Assembly: GCF_013315265.1 (NCBI RefSeq)
Contig: NZ_JABUFE010000012.1
Span: 53,471 to 117,470, forward strand
DNA length: 64,000 nt
Reading direction: 5' to 3'
From: Parasulfitobacter algicola
GTDB lineage: Bacteria > Pseudomonadota > Alphaproteobacteria > Rhodobacterales > Rhodobacteraceae
The position numbers were made by a program, and so were the translations under genes. Of the stretch, positions 55,196 to 63,871 are shown one piece after another. The notes beneath the pieces were generated by a model. That model saw only the letters and a list, made by a program, of their open reading frames with translations. It searched no databases and was not told the DNA's origin. Within the stretch, counting starts at the first letter, position 1. The number at the start of each line of letters is the position of its first letter.

Positions 55196-55408
55196 ATGAA
55201 AAACGGACTACTGCTTATGATCCTGTTGCTGCTTGCAGCCTGCGGATCGCCCAAGCCAGGTTTGGTGACATCATGTATGTTTGAGGTCAAACCACCGGGT
55301 ACATATGAATCCACCGACCTGAATAGCCCAACTGTTGTTCCAGGCGACGGCGGCACACAAGCGGGTGCCGACGCATTGAATGATTGTATTCGACGCAAAG
55401 CGGCCTGA
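55196..55408 (+). CDS. Small lipoprotein
   Basis: A 70-aa rightward gene inside the ribosomal cluster. MKNGLLLMILLLLAAC is a lipoprotein signal with the acylated cysteine at residue 16; the mature part is short and polar, with CMFEVKPPGTYESTD and NDCIRRKAA. I do not recognise a family. It is oriented against the flanking ribosomal genes and precedes the oxygenase–hemerythrin pair on the same strand, with a REP-like element between. Confidence 0.6.
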   Translation: MKNGLLLMILLLLAACGSPKPGLVTSCMFEVKPPGTYESTDLNSPTVVPGDGGTQAGADALNDCIRRKAA

Positions 55409-55440
55409 CCCCGGGCTTTGTCCCAATGCGGTAAATGATC

Positions 55441-55492
55441 CACCTGCGCAGTCCCGGACCTGATCCGGGACCTCAGGGGCGTTGTGCAGGTG
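55441..55492. repeat. REP-like palindrome, copy 3, in a larger dyad
   Basis: GTCCCGGA-cctga-TCCGGGAC (55451–55471) is perfect; outer arms CACCTGC (55441–55447) and GCAGGTG (55486–55492) extend it. The flank CTCAGGGGC resembles that of copy 1 near 38.75 kb. Confidence 0.7.
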
Positions 55493-55543
55493 CGCATCTT
55501 TGAAAACACTTTTCCATCTGCCACGGGCGCGTTATCAAGCCGT

Positions 55544-56152
55544 ATGAAAACGATCAAATCCCTTTTCGCCACCCGCCTTTATCACGCGCAGCTTAGCGGT
55601 ATTGATAAGGCAGAACTACAAGCATCCTGCATCACAATTTCTGATGATGACGAGGCAGGCCAGAACTGGTGCGAGGAACACGGCTATCCCGGCTATACGT
55701 CCTATGCGTCGCTGACCGACCTGCCCTGGCGGTTTCCGATCTTCAAGGATCTGGTAGGTGTGATTGACCAACACGTCGCGGCTTTTGCCAAAGACGTGCA
55801 TTTTGATCTGGGTGACAAAAAGCTGGTGCTTGAAGACATCTGGATCAACATCCTGCCCGAAGGCGGCATTCACACCGGGCACATCCATCCGCATTCTGTG
55901 ATCTCAGGCACGACCTATGTTGCGATGCCGCCGGGGACCAGTGCGATCAAATTCGAAGACCCTCGCCTGCCCTTCATGATGGCTGCCCCTGCCCGCGCGA
56001 AAGACGCGCCCCAGGATCTGCAGCAGTTCATCTATATCGCCCCGGCTGTTGGGGATATTCTGCTGTGGGAAAGCTGGCTGCGCCACGAAGTCCCGATGAA
56101 TATGGTCGAAGAAGAACGCATTTCGGTGAGTTTCAATTACAAATGGGAATAA
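55544..56152 (+). CDS. 2-oxoglutarate/Fe(II) oxygenase, TIGR02466 (2OG-FeII_Oxy_5) family
   Basis: A 202-aa soluble protein with the double-stranded beta-helix oxygenase signature: iron-ligand histidines in GHIHPHSVISGTTYV (His113, His115 and His117 are candidates), the distal histidine His181 in SWLRHEVPMN, and Arg192 in EERISVSFN for the 2-oxoglutarate carboxylate. This is the TIGR02466/PF13759 group, whose substrates are mostly unknown. Start at 55544 is chosen because the upstream in-frame extension runs into a palindromic repeat. Its last ten bases overlap the hemerythrin-like gene. Immediately next to rplP-side DNA, a ribosomal substrate is conceivable but speculative. Confidence 0.82.
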   Translation: MKTIKSLFATRLYHAQLSGIDKAELQASCITISDDDEAGQNWCEEHGYPGYTSYASLTDLPWRFPIFKDLVGVIDQHVAAFAKDVHFDLGDKKLVLEDIWINILPEGGIHTGHIHPHSVISGTTYVAMPPGTSAIKFEDPRLPFMMAAPARAKDAPQDLQQFIYIAPAVGDILLWESWLRHEVPMNMVEEERISVSFNYKWE

Positions 56153-56721
56153 ACGACACACCCCTATCCGAGTTAACCGTCGATTTTGGCAAGCGCCCCA
56201 CGGCCCCACGATTGAAGCAGGTGACAGAGACGCAGCGCCAATCGGGTCGCCACCTTGCTGCGATCCACCGGCACTATCTGATGGATCTTGCGCGGCTGCA
56301 TAAAATTCTGGAACGCATACAGGCAGGCGACGAACCGCCCGAACGGCTTAAGCAAGTGGTGCTGTCGATGGAGATGTCGGAAAATTACCGCGCTTTCGGA
56401 AATCTTTGTGGCCAACAATGCCTGGTCCTGGATATGCACCATAATATTGAAGAAACGCATATGTTTCCAACATTGCAAGCACGCGCCGCAACAGGGTTTC
56501 TGGCCATAATCGAGCGTCTGAAAGAGGAACATAAAGTTGTTCACACACTCATCGAACGCCTTTATGAATCCGCTGAAAGGCTTAACCACACACCCTCAGA
56601 AAACAACTTTCAAGCCGCCGCTAACATCTTCGAAGCCTTATTGGCCGCCGTCAAAAGCCATTTCAAATACGAAGAAACCGAACTTGAAGAGGCCCTTGGC
56701 TATTATGGCATGAACATTTGA
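56143..56721 (+). CDS. Hemerythrin-like HHE-domain protein
   Basis: A 192-aa protein with the four-helix hemerythrin HHE layout: His42 in AIHRHYLMDL, MHHNIEETHMFP (His99/100, Glu103/104, His106), His130/134 in EEHKVVHTLIE, and HFKYEETELEEAL (His173, Glu177/178). Such di-iron proteins bind oxygen, nitric oxide or iron. The start lies inside the oxygenase gene (ten-base overlap), so the two are coupled; supply of iron or oxygen to the oxygenase is a reasonable hypothesis. Confidence 0.85.
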   Translation: MGINDTPLSELTVDFGKRPTAPRLKQVTETQRQSGRHLAAIHRHYLMDLARLHKILERIQAGDEPPERLKQVVLSMEMSENYRAFGNLCGQQCLVLDMHHNIEETHMFPTLQARAATGFLAIIERLKEEHKVVHTLIERLYESAERLNHTPSENNFQAAANIFEALLAAVKSHFKYEETELEEALGYYGMNI

Positions 56722-56902
56722 AATGTGCTTAAGGCTGGGGGATATGGCGGAAGAGGAATAGGTTTTGGTGCGTTTTAGGTATAGGGAGAACCAGTCTTAA
56801 TATGACTTTTTTAAATTTATTGCAGAGACATACCGTTACTGTCCACGAACTCAAGAATGTATTCCTTATCGAATACTAATATTCCTACTCCTGTTTCTAA
56901 TT

Positions 56903-57571
56903 TCAAACCTTCAAGTGATGACTCTTTGATTTTCCGCGAAACATAAATGCACGGTCATCACTATATAAAAGCACTTCCTCACCAGAAAGCAATTTTGCAT
57001 CAGACGAACTTAAATTTTTCCAAATATCTGCTTTAAAAAGATTTTCTTCTGCCTCACTTAGATCATTTTGGAACATAAGAGAAAACTTTCTAAGCGATCC
57101 AGAACCAATCGGTGCATTAAGGGATTCATCTGCGCCGTTTGACGATTGGTAAATTTCTTCAATCGATAACTTTGCAAGATATGATTTTTCCCATATCGCT
57201 AGCGGTTTAGCAGCTGTAGGATTTATCCTTTCAATGCTTTCACCTAAAGCTTCAACAGCATTGCCTAGGTCCTTTCGGATCGCAATTACATCTTCAGATA
57301 TATCATCAACCGAATTGTTTAGGTTTTGTAAATCCAAACGCACCTCAGTGAGCTTGTTATCAATTTTGTCAATTTTAGAATCTTGGCGATCATCATTTGA
57401 GTTAATACGAGCATCCAATACCCCAACTGTTCTAGCAATATCATCTAGTCGAGAATTCTGAGAATTTATTACTAGTAAAACCGCGCTAGCAGTGGCCACA
57501 ATAGTTGCTATTGCTATACCGACTTGAATGAACAAGTGTTTTCCAAAAGTTATTGCCGTTTCTTTTAGCAT
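56903..57571 (-). CDS. Single-pass membrane coiled-coil protein
   Basis: A 222-aa AT-rich gene oriented with the ribosomal genes. One N-terminal helix (about 11–36) is followed by a long heptad region (38–115: LDDIARTVGVLDARINS, KIDNKLTEVRLDLQNL, AIRKDLGNAVEALGESIERI). The C-terminal half is polar and ends in a short charged segment. I do not recognise it; similar TM-plus-coiled-coil proteins tether or sense cell surface or cytosolic partners. It follows the rplP terminator (57757–57790), so it needs its own promoter. Confidence 0.7.
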   Translation of the reverse strand: MLKETAITFGKHLFIQVGIAIATIVATASAVLLVINSQNSRLDDIARTVGVLDARINSNDDRQDSKIDKIDNKLTEVRLDLQNLNNSVDDISEDVIAIRKDLGNAVEALGESIERINPTAAKPLAIWEKSYLAKLSIEEIYQSSNGADESLNAPIGSGSLRKFSLMFQNDLSEAEENLFKADIWKNLSSSDAKLLSGEEVLLYSDDRAFMFRGKSKSHHLKV

Positions 57572-57756
57572 CAAATCGACCTAGCAAGCTCCATTAAACA
57601 CCCATATTCATGATATAAGTTATATTTTAGAAAAGAAATAAATTATAATCAGTTCTATTACCAAAAGTTTAACTAATCAAAATCAAGAATTTCTTCTTAA
57701 GACATTCAAATGAACTGCTTAGTTACAGAGTTAGTATGAAATAAAAAACTTTGTTA

Positions 57757-57790
57757 TTAAACAGAAAACCCGACAAATTATCGCCGGGTT
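57757..57790 (-). terminator. Intrinsic terminator after rplP
   Basis: In the leftward RNA AACCCGGCGA-uaau-UUGUCGGGUU is a fully paired stem (two G·U pairs that are mismatches on the other strand), followed by TTCTGTTT. It sits about 30 bases after the rplP stop. Confidence 0.85.
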
Positions 57791-57822
57791 CTCTTATAAG
57801 ATACATTTATTCTTCCTGAGAC

Positions 57823-58236
57823 CTACCAGTCTTCGCGCACCACGACACGGGTTTTGACCGGCAGCTTCATCGCAGCCAGGCGCAGGGCCTCGCGGGCGAC
57901 AGCGTCGTTCACACCGTCGATTTCGAACATCACGCGGCCAGGCTTGACCTTGGCAGCCCAGAAATCGACCGAGCCTTTCCCTTTACCCATCCGAACCTCA
58001 GTTGGTTTTGAGGTCACCGGGGTATCCGGGAAAATACGGATCCAGACGCGTCCCTGACGTTTCATATGACGCGTCATGGCACGACGTGCGGCTTCGATTT
58101 GACGCGCAGTGACGCGTTCCGGTTCCGTTGCCTTTAGACCGTATGTGCCGAAGTTCAGGGTGCTGCCACCCTTTGCTTCGCCGCGAATACGGCCTTTGTG
58201 CATCTTGCGGAATTTTGTGCGTTTTGGTTGCAGCAT
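57823..58236 (-). CDS. rplP: 50S ribosomal protein L16
   Basis: A 137-aa protein: [19 protein letters not shown] at the start, the [26 protein letters not shown] loop that contacts tRNA, and the LPVKTRVVV end of uL16. In other bacteria an arginine in this loop is hydroxylated by a 2-oxoglutarate oxygenase. It is the last gene of its segment and is followed by a strong terminator. Confidence 0.97.
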   Translation of the reverse strand: MLQPKRTKFRKMHKGRIRGEAKGGSTLNFGTYGLKATEPERVTARQIEAARRAMTRHMKRQGRVWIRIFPDTPVTSKPTEVRMGKGKGSVDFWAAKVKPGRVMFEIDGVNDAVAREALRLAAMKLPVKTRVVVREDW

Positions 58237-58249
58237 TCCTTAATCCTCC

Positions 58250-58957
58250 TTAGCGGCGGCCACCAGCGCCACGGGGCGCAGGACCATCCTGGAGTTCCTG
58301 TTGACGACGGTCGCGGGCCTGCGGATCATGTTCCATGATCTCGCCTTTAAAGATCCAGACCTTGATGCCGATGATACCGTAAGCCGTCATGGCTTCTGAT
58401 GCCGCATAATCGATGTCCGCACGCAGTGTGTGCAGCGGAACGCGACCTTCGCGATACCATTCCGTTCGTGCGATTTCAGCGCCGCCCAAACGACCCGCCA
58501 CATTCACACGAATGCCCAGGGCACCCATACGCATGGCGTTTTGCACAGCACGCTTCATGGCACGACGGAAAGACACCCTGCGTTCCAACTGCTGCGCAAT
58601 CGATTCAGACACAAGCTGCGCATCAAGCTCTGGCTTGCGCACCTCGACGACGTTCAGGTGAAGTTCGCTGTCGGTCATATCAGCCAGCTTTTTGCGCAGC
58701 GTTTCAATGTCCGCGCCTTTCTTGCCGATAATGACACCGGGACGGGCTGTGTGAATTGTGACGCGGCACTTTTTGTGCGGACGTTCAATGATCACACGGC
58801 TGATGCCGGCTTGCTTGCATTCTTCTTTGATGAATTCACGAAGTTTGATGTCTTCCAGCAGAAGATCACCGTAATCTTTCGTGTCGGCGTACCAGCGACT
58901 GTCCCAGGTACGATTTACCTGAAGGCGCATGCCGATTGGATTGACTTTATGACCCAT
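58250..58957 (-). CDS. rpsC: 30S ribosomal protein S3
   Basis: A 235-aa protein with [22 protein letters not shown] at the start, the KH-domain loop [13 protein letters not shown] and [30 protein letters not shown], all uS3 signatures. The start overlaps the rplV stop (TAATG). A short basic tail (RRGAGGRR-like) ends it. Confidence 0.97.
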   Translation of the reverse strand: MGHKVNPIGMRLQVNRTWDSRWYADTKDYGDLLLEDIKLREFIKEECKQAGISRVIIERPHKKCRVTIHTARPGVIIGKKGADIETLRKKLADMTDSELHLNVVEVRKPELDAQLVSESIAQQLERRVSFRRAMKRAVQNAMRMGALGIRVNVAGRLGGAEIARTEWYREGRVPLHTLRADIDYAASEAMTAYGIIGIKVWIFKGEIMEHDPQARDRRQQELQDGPAPRGAGGRR

Positions 58958-59337
58958 TAGGCTTGCTCCTCAACTTGACGCACTTTGATCGTCAGCTCTG
59001 AAAACGGCTTGATGATTTTACCGAAACGACCACGCGCCCGTGGACGGCCACGCTTCATCGTCAGGTTCTTACCAACATATGCCTCGGCGACGACAAGTTC
59101 ATCGACATCCAGGTTGTGATTGTTTTCAGCATTGGCGATCGCGGACTGAAGACATTTCTTCACATCCTCGGCAATCCGCTTTTTCGAGAAAGTCAGGTCG
59201 TTCAACGCCTTGTCAACTTTCTTGCCACGGATCATGGCGGCAACCAAATTCAGTTTTTGCGGGCTGGTGCGAAGCATGCGCGTTTTCGCCATTGCTTCGT
59301 TTTCAGCCACGCGGCGGGGGTTCTTATCCTTGCCCAT
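58957..59337 (-). CDS. rplV: 50S ribosomal protein L22
   Basis: A 126-aa protein with [22 protein letters not shown] and the exit-tunnel loop [21 protein letters not shown] of uL22. An N-terminal extension ([15 protein letters not shown]) precedes the conserved core. The stop overlaps the rpsC start. Confidence 0.97.
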   Translation of the reverse strand: MGKDKNPRRVAENEAMAKTRMLRTSPQKLNLVAAMIRGKKVDKALNDLTFSKKRIAEDVKKCLQSAIANAENNHNLDVDELVVAEAYVGKNLTMKRGRPRARGRFGKIIKPFSELTIKVRQVEEQA

Positions 59338-59340
59338 GAC

Positions 59341-59619
59341 TTACTTCCGTTTCGCTTTTTTATCAGCCGCATGGCCATAATAGGTGCGTGTCGGTGCATA
59401 TTCACCGAACTTCTGACCAATCATGTCTTCCGATACGTTCACCGGAATATGCTTGCGACCATTGTAAACACCAAAGGTCAGACCCACAAATTGTGGCAGG
59501 ATTGTTGACCGGCGTGACCAGATCTTGATGACTTCATTACGGCCCGACTCGCGGCTCTTTTCTGCTTTCTTAAGCACATGAGCGTCGACAAAGGGCCCTT
59601 TCCATACAGAACGCGACAT
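59341..59619 (-). CDS. rpsS: 30S ribosomal protein S19
   Basis: A 92-aa protein, [22 protein letters not shown] and [29 protein letters not shown], a textbook uS19. Three bases separate it from rplV and from rplB. Confidence 0.98.
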   Translation of the reverse strand: MSRSVWKGPFVDAHVLKKAEKSRESGRNEVIKIWSRRSTILPQFVGLTFGVYNGRKHIPVNVSEDMIGQKFGEYAPTRTYYGHAADKKAKRK

Positions 59620-59622
59620 ATA

Positions 59623-60465
59623 CTAGCGCCCCTTCTTCTTGGCGTGACGCGAGCGGATGATCAGCTTGCTGGACGCTTTGTTCTTGTTCCGGGTGCGCGC
59701 ACCCTTTGTTGGCTTGCCCCAGGGTGACACAGGGTGACGACCACCCGATGTCCGACCTTCACCACCACCGTGGGGGTGATCGACCGGGTTCATGACCACA
59801 CCACGAACACTTGGGCGAATACCCTTGTGACGGTTGCGGCCCGCTTTACCAAAGTTCTGGTTACTATTGTCGGGGTTCGATACCGCTCCAACAGTTGCCA
59901 TGCATTCCTGGCGCACCAAACGCAGTTCGCCCGAAGACAAACGGATCTGTGCATAGCCACCATCGCGACCCACAAACTGGGCATAGGTGCCAGCGGCGCG
60001 TGCGATCTGACCGCCTTTGCCGGGCTTCAGTTCGATGTTGTGAATGATTGTCCCGATCGGCATGCCCTGGAATGGCATTGCGTTACCGGGTTTGATGTCC
60101 GCTTTGGACGATGCGATGACCTTGTCACCAATCGCCAATCGCTGAGGGGCCAGAATATAAGCCTGTTCGCCATCATCATATTTGATCAGCGCAATAAAGG
60201 CTGTCCGGTTTGGATCATATTCGATCCGTTCGACTGTCGCGGAAACGTCCATTTTGTTCCGCTTGAAGTCAACGATACGGTAAAGACGCTTTGCGCCCCC
60301 ACCCTTACGACGCATCGTAATCCGTCCGGTGTTGTTCCGGCCGCCATTCTTAGTCAAACCCGTTGTAAGGGCCTTGACTGGGCGTCCTTTCCAAAGCTCC
60401 GAACGGTCGATCAGAACCAGCCCACGCTGGCCTGGCGTCGTCGGTTTGTACGACTTGAGTGCCAT
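59623..60465 (-). CDS. rplB: 50S ribosomal protein L2
   Basis: A 280-aa protein starting [15 protein letters not shown], with [20 protein letters not shown] and the peptidyl-transferase-proximal [13 protein letters not shown] loop of uL2. The start at 60465 is by family comparison; a longer in-frame reading runs into a palindromic repeat. It is the first gene after the islet that separates it from rplW, and a candidate promoter lies about 160 bases upstream. Confidence 0.97.
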   Translation of the reverse strand: MALKSYKPTTPGQRGLVLIDRSELWKGRPVKALTTGLTKNGGRNNTGRITMRRKGGGAKRLYRIVDFKRNKMDVSATVERIEYDPNRTAFIALIKYDDGEQAYILAPQRLAIGDKVIASSKADIKPGNAMPFQGMPIGTIIHNIELKPGKGGQIARAAGTYAQFVGRDGGYAQIRLSSGELRLVRQECMATVGAVSNPDNSNQNFGKAGRNRHKGIRPSVRGVVMNPVDHPHGGGEGRTSGGRHPVSPWGKPTKGARTRNKNKASSKLIIRSRHAKKKGR

Positions 60466-60545
60466 GCTTTCTGTCTTCCGTTTGCTTTGCGCCGGGTATA
60501 CCCCGGCTTTTCGGTTTAAGGGGCCCCGCAGGTCCCCGATCAGAG

Positions 60546-60566
60546 ATCCCGGGTCAAGCCCGGCAT
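60546..60566. repeat. REP-like palindrome, copy 4
   Basis: ATcCCGGG-tcaag-CCCGGcAT, an imperfect dyad 80 bases before rplB. Confidence 0.5.
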
Positions 60567-60589
60567 GATGGCGAACCATCAAAAGCCAA

Positions 60590-60609
60590 GCCCCGGACGA
60601 ATCCGGGGC
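60590..60609. repeat. REP-like palindrome, copy 5
   Basis: GCCCCGGA-cgaa-TCCGGGGC, perfect 8-bp arms, between the candidate promoter and rplB; it may form a structured leader in the rplB transcript. Confidence 0.55.
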
Positions 60610-60623
60610 CTGACGGATGGCGC

Positions 60624-60652
60624 TGGATACTAAAGGCGGGGGGATTGGTCAA
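60624..60652 (-). promoter_or_regulatory. Candidate promoter for the rplB–rplP segment
   Basis: In the leftward sense TTGACC (60652–60647), a 17-base GC-rich spacer and TATCCA (60629–60624) lie about 160 bases before rplB. A promoter is expected here because a terminator follows rplW. Confidence 0.5.
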
Positions 60653-60763
60653 GTGTTGCTAAGCTAATCTAATTGACATCTTTCTAATCCTTACAGCAGT
60701 AAGTTACTCATCTCAAAACAGGTTGAAAAACTAGAAAATGGTTTGGATATCAGATGTTAATCA

Positions 60764-61591
60764 TTAGTTTTCAGAAGCTGCGTTTTGTTTGATACAGTAT
60801 GTTACAGCTATAAATGGCTGCATATTATTAAGTGGCTCAGATGAACCAACGGTGCTTGTTTGTCCTAGCGTAGCTTCACCACGGCCCGGCCGAAGTTCAT
60901 ATTCAAAATTTTCGTTTGGTAAGCCCGCAGAATTTACACTTGCTCCTCTTGCGATGACTTCTCCTGCTCGGGGAAGACGTTTCGCAGCAGCAGAAGAATT
61001 GGCAATTAAAGCGTGACTGTGAGGTGCTGGCTCAACATTAGGTAAATCTTCAATTCCACCAACAACCATTGGATGACGAAGAGAGGTCTCATTAGTTGCT
61101 TCGCCCGCACCAATAATAACACGACCGTCTGCCTGCTCAAAAGGTTGCCAACCCTCGGGACATATGTCTGGAATGTCATCGACATGATTGCCACCTGCAA
61201 CTGCAACAACTGCTCCACTTGGCAAGCTATGATTGCCATCAATCAATTTCCTTGCCTCCTGAGCACCATTTTCAATAACGCTCAATGCTTGTCTTGTTGC
61301 TTCATCAGTAATCGCTGAACGTGCGGTTCCCCAACTAATCCCACCGAGAACAAAGATCGCAGCTATGAATGTCGCAATAAACCCACCTTTAGAAACAAGG
61401 AAGTACTTTTTTTCCAGCTCTTTAATAGTTTCTTCTTTTACATTCTTAACACTATCTCTCAATGCCTGGAGATCATCTTCAACCACTTGTTTTGCGGCTT
61501 GCGAACTGTCTTTTATTGCTTCAACTTCATATTTAACTGTTTGAAGATCATCATTTATGAGTTGAATGTCGAACTGGTCTTCAGAAGACAT
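60764..61591 (-). CDS. Membrane coiled-coil protein with tail-collar-like C-terminal domain
   Basis: A 275-aa AT-rich gene oriented with the ribosomal genes. Residues 10–62 are a charged coiled coil, 67–90 a single membrane helix, 124–270 a glycine-rich domain. That domain contains PSGAVVAVAGG, ICPEGWQPFEQADGRVIIGAG, APHSHALI and NMQPFIAVTYCIK, in the order seen in the collar end of phage tail fibres, where PEGW starts and QPF-x-A-x-x-Y-x-I ends the domain. No phage genes are near. A surface-exposed, domesticated collar domain is a plausible reading; function unknown. Confidence 0.7.
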   Translation of the reverse strand: MSSEDQFDIQLINDDLQTVKYEVEAIKDSSQAAKQVVEDDLQALRDSVKNVKEETIKELEKKYFLVSKGGFIATFIAAIFVLGGISWGTARSAITDEATRQALSVIENGAQEARKLIDGNHSLPSGAVVAVAGGNHVDDIPDICPEGWQPFEQADGRVIIGAGEATNETSLRHPMVVGGIEDLPNVEPAPHSHALIANSSAAAKRLPRAGEVIARGASVNSAGLPNENFEYELRPGRGEATLGQTSTVGSSEPLNNMQPFIAVTYCIKQNAASEN

Positions 61592-61680
61592 GAAAATCTA
61601 CCCTATAAGATCAAAATAACTTACGTTTCCTTTCTAAAAATACACAACCAAAACGTGAAAATCCAGCTTCTTATTGACGA

Positions 61681-61717
61681 AAAAATAATAAACCCCGGCA
61701 ACGCATGTCACCGGGGT
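61681..61717 (-). terminator. Intrinsic terminator after rplW
   Basis: In the leftward RNA ACCCCGGUGAC-augc-GUUGCCGGGGU is an 11-bp stem with two G·U pairs, followed by a T-rich tract (TTATTATTTTT). It begins about 26 bases after the rplW stop. Confidence 0.88.
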
Positions 61718-61743
61718 CTCAATCTTCAAGAAGCAGCGTAGCC

Positions 61744-62040
61744 TTACAAGCCAGTGCTCACATCGATAGTGTTGCCCTCTTCGAGGGTCACATAGGCTTT
61801 CTTCACGTCTTTCCGCTTACCAAGCTGGCCGCGGAAGCGTTTGACTTTGCCTTTTGTGATCGTCGTGTTGACCGACTTCACCTTCACACCAAAAAGCGTC
61901 TCGACCGCTTCTTTGATCTGAGGCTTGTTCGCCGCCATCGACACTTCAAAAACCACGGCACCATTTTCAGACGCCATTGTCGCTTTTTCGGTGATGATCG
62001 GCTTGCGGATCACATCGTAATGTTCTGGTTTCACGCTCAT
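61744..62040 (-). CDS. rplW: 50S ribosomal protein L23
   Basis: A 98-aa protein with [20 protein letters not shown] and the [20 protein letters not shown] core (here [16 protein letters not shown]) and [19 protein letters not shown], typical uL23 at the tunnel exit. It overlaps rplD by four bases (ATGA). It is the last gene of the first segment and is followed by a terminator. Confidence 0.97.
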   Translation of the reverse strand: MSVKPEHYDVIRKPIITEKATMASENGAVVFEVSMAANKPQIKEAVETLFGVKVKSVNTTITKGKVKRFRGQLGKRKDVKKAYVTLEEGNTIDVSTGL

Positions 62041-62657
62041 TTCAACCGAGCCTCCAGTGCTTCAACACCTGCTTTTGTGATCACCAAAGTATCACGCTTC
62101 AGGATGTCATAAACATTTGCGCCCATAGACGGCAGCACATCAAGACCTTCGATGTTGCGTGCAGCCTTGGCGAAATTTTCGTTCACCTCGGCACCGTCGA
62201 TAACCAACGCACGTTTCCAACCCAGCTCTTTGATCTGCTTGGCCAATGCGCCTGTTTTCAGGTCTTTCAGATCGATGCTGTCGATCACAACCAACTCGCC
62301 TGCGTTTGCCTTCGCAGACAACGCATGCCTCAGACCCAATTTGCGAAATTTCTTCGTCAACTCATGGCCATGGCTGCGCGGTGTCGGACCTTTATAGATA
62401 CCGCCACCACGGAAGATCGGTGCAGACCGTGCGCCGTGGCGTGCGCCGCCGGTGCCTTTCTGGCGATAGATCTTCTTGGTCGAATAATCAACTTCGGACC
62501 GTGTCTTGACCTTATGCGTCCCCTGTTGCGCATTGTTGCGCTGCCAGCGAACCACACGGTGCAGAATGTCGACACGAGGTTCCAGACCGAAAATCGCATC
62601 GTCCAGATCCGCACTGCCGGCTTTCTTGCCGTCCAGTTTAATCACATCAGCTTTCAT
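62037..62657 (-). CDS. rplD: 50S ribosomal protein L4
   Basis: A 206-aa protein beginning [14 protein letters not shown], with the tunnel loop [26 protein letters not shown] and [21 protein letters not shown] of uL4. In E. coli L4 also represses the S10 operon through the leader. The start lies inside the last codons of rplC (11-base overlap). Confidence 0.97.
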   Translation of the reverse strand: MKADVIKLDGKKAGSADLDDAIFGLEPRVDILHRVVRWQRNNAQQGTHKVKTRSEVDYSTKKIYRQKGTGGARHGARSAPIFRGGGIYKGPTPRSHGHELTKKFRKLGLRHALSAKANAGELVVIDSIDLKDLKTGALAKQIKELGWKRALVIDGAEVNENFAKAARNIEGLDVLPSMGANVYDILKRDTLVITKAGVEALEARLK

Positions 62658-63516
62658 CTTTGTCGCCTCCCTCAGGGGCAGCATCGTCGGCTTTGTCCGC
62701 CTCGATGGATGCTTCTGCGTCTTTCAGGGCTGCAGCCTGTTCAGCAGCAGCGGCTTCGGCTGCGGCTTTTTCTGCAGCTTCGGCTTCGGCAGCGGCTTGT
62801 GCCGCAGCTTCTTCAGCAGCTTTTGCAGCTTCCTCGGCAGCAGATTTCAAAGCAGCAGGCAGAATGGCATTTTCAGGAAACGGTTTTTTGACCGCATCCT
62901 TGATTGTCACCCAACCGCCCTTGGAACCAGGCACAGCGCCTTTAACCATGATCAGGCCACGACCTGCATCTGTCTTGACGACCTGCAGGTTCTGGGTCGT
63001 CACGCGGGCAGCACCCATGTGACCGGCCATTTTCTTGCCTTTGAAAACCTTGCCAGGATCCTGACACTGACCGGTTGACCCGTGCGAACGGTGGCTAATC
63101 GACACACCGTGCGACGCACGCAGACCACTAAAGTTGTGACGCTTCATCGCACCGGCAAAACCTTTACCAATAGATGTACCCGCCACATCCACGAACTGAC
63201 CTTCGAAATAATGATCAGCAGTGATTTCTTCACCGACGTTGATCAAATTTTCAGGGGCCACGCGGAATTCAGCGATTTTGCGCTTTGGCTCAACCTTTGC
63301 AATTGCAAAGTGGCCACGCATCGCCTGCGATGTGCGTTTTGCCTTGGCTGTCCCCGCGCCCAACTGAACGGCACTATAGCCATCTTTTTCAGCGGTACGT
63401 TGGGCCACAACCTGCAGCTTGTCCAATTGAAGAACGGTCACAGGGATCTGCTTTCCGTCTTCCATGAAAAGCCGGGTCATGCCGACTTTCTTCGCGATCA
63501 CTCCAGAGCGCAACAT
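62647..63516 (-). CDS. rplC: 50S ribosomal protein L3 with Ala/Glu-rich C-terminal extension
   Basis: A 289-aa protein. The core (to about 215) is a complete uL3 with [21 protein letters not shown] and [28 protein letters not shown], including Gln150, the residue methylated in E. coli. After it comes a 70-residue tail made almost wholly of Ala, Glu and Lys ([15 protein letters not shown] and so on) ending in an acidic segment; E. coli L3 has no such tail. The start at 63516 is set by the family N-terminus [15 protein letters not shown]. Confidence 0.96.
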   Translation of the reverse strand: MLRSGVIAKKVGMTRLFMEDGKQIPVTVLQLDKLQVVAQRTAEKDGYSAVQLGAGTAKAKRTSQAMRGHFAIAKVEPKRKIAEFRVAPENLINVGEEITADHYFEGQFVDVAGTSIGKGFAGAMKRHNFSGLRASHGVSISHRSHGSTGQCQDPGKVFKGKKMAGHMGAARVTTQNLQVVKTDAGRGLIMVKGAVPGSKGGWVTIKDAVKKPFPENAILPAALKSAAEEAAKAAEEAAAQAAAEAEAAEKAAAEAAAAEQAAALKDAEASIEADKADDAAPEGGDKDES

Positions 63517-63529
63517 CTCGAAGCCCTCC

Positions 63530-63838
63530 TTAAACCTTGATCTCGACATCCACACCAGCGGCCAGGTCGAGCTTCATCAGCGCGTCCACCGTCTGGGGGG
63601 TCGGATCAACGATGTCGAGAAGACGCTTGTGCGTCCGGATCTCAAACTGATCGCGGGATTTCTTGTCAACGTGAGGACCACGGAGAACCGTGAACTTCTC
63701 GATCTTATTCGGTAGCGGAATAGGCCCACGCACTTGCGCGCCTGTCCGCTTGGCTGTGTTGACGATCTCTTGCGTACTGGCATCCAGAACGCGATAGTCA
63801 AAAGCCTTCAGCCGAATGCGAATATTTTGGCTCTGCAT
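63530..63838 (-). CDS. rpsJ: 30S ribosomal protein S10
   Basis: A 102-aa protein ([50 protein letters not shown]), typical uS10/NusE, which also works in transcription antitermination. It is the first gene of the S10 cluster, downstream of tuf. A 12-bp hairpin lies in its leader, and a GAAAGG site sits ahead of the ATG. Confidence 0.98.
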   Translation of the reverse strand: MQSQNIRIRLKAFDYRVLDASTQEIVNTAKRTGAQVRGPIPLPNKIEKFTVLRGPHVDKKSRDQFEIRTHKRLLDIVDPTPQTVDALMKLDLAAGVDVEIKV

Positions 63839-63871
63839 TTTAACAGCCTTTCGCGGCGTTAGAGTTGATAG

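Noticed and set aside
59734..60519. A 261-codon rightward open frame opposite rplB
   Set aside because: Antisense shadow of a ribosomal protein gene.
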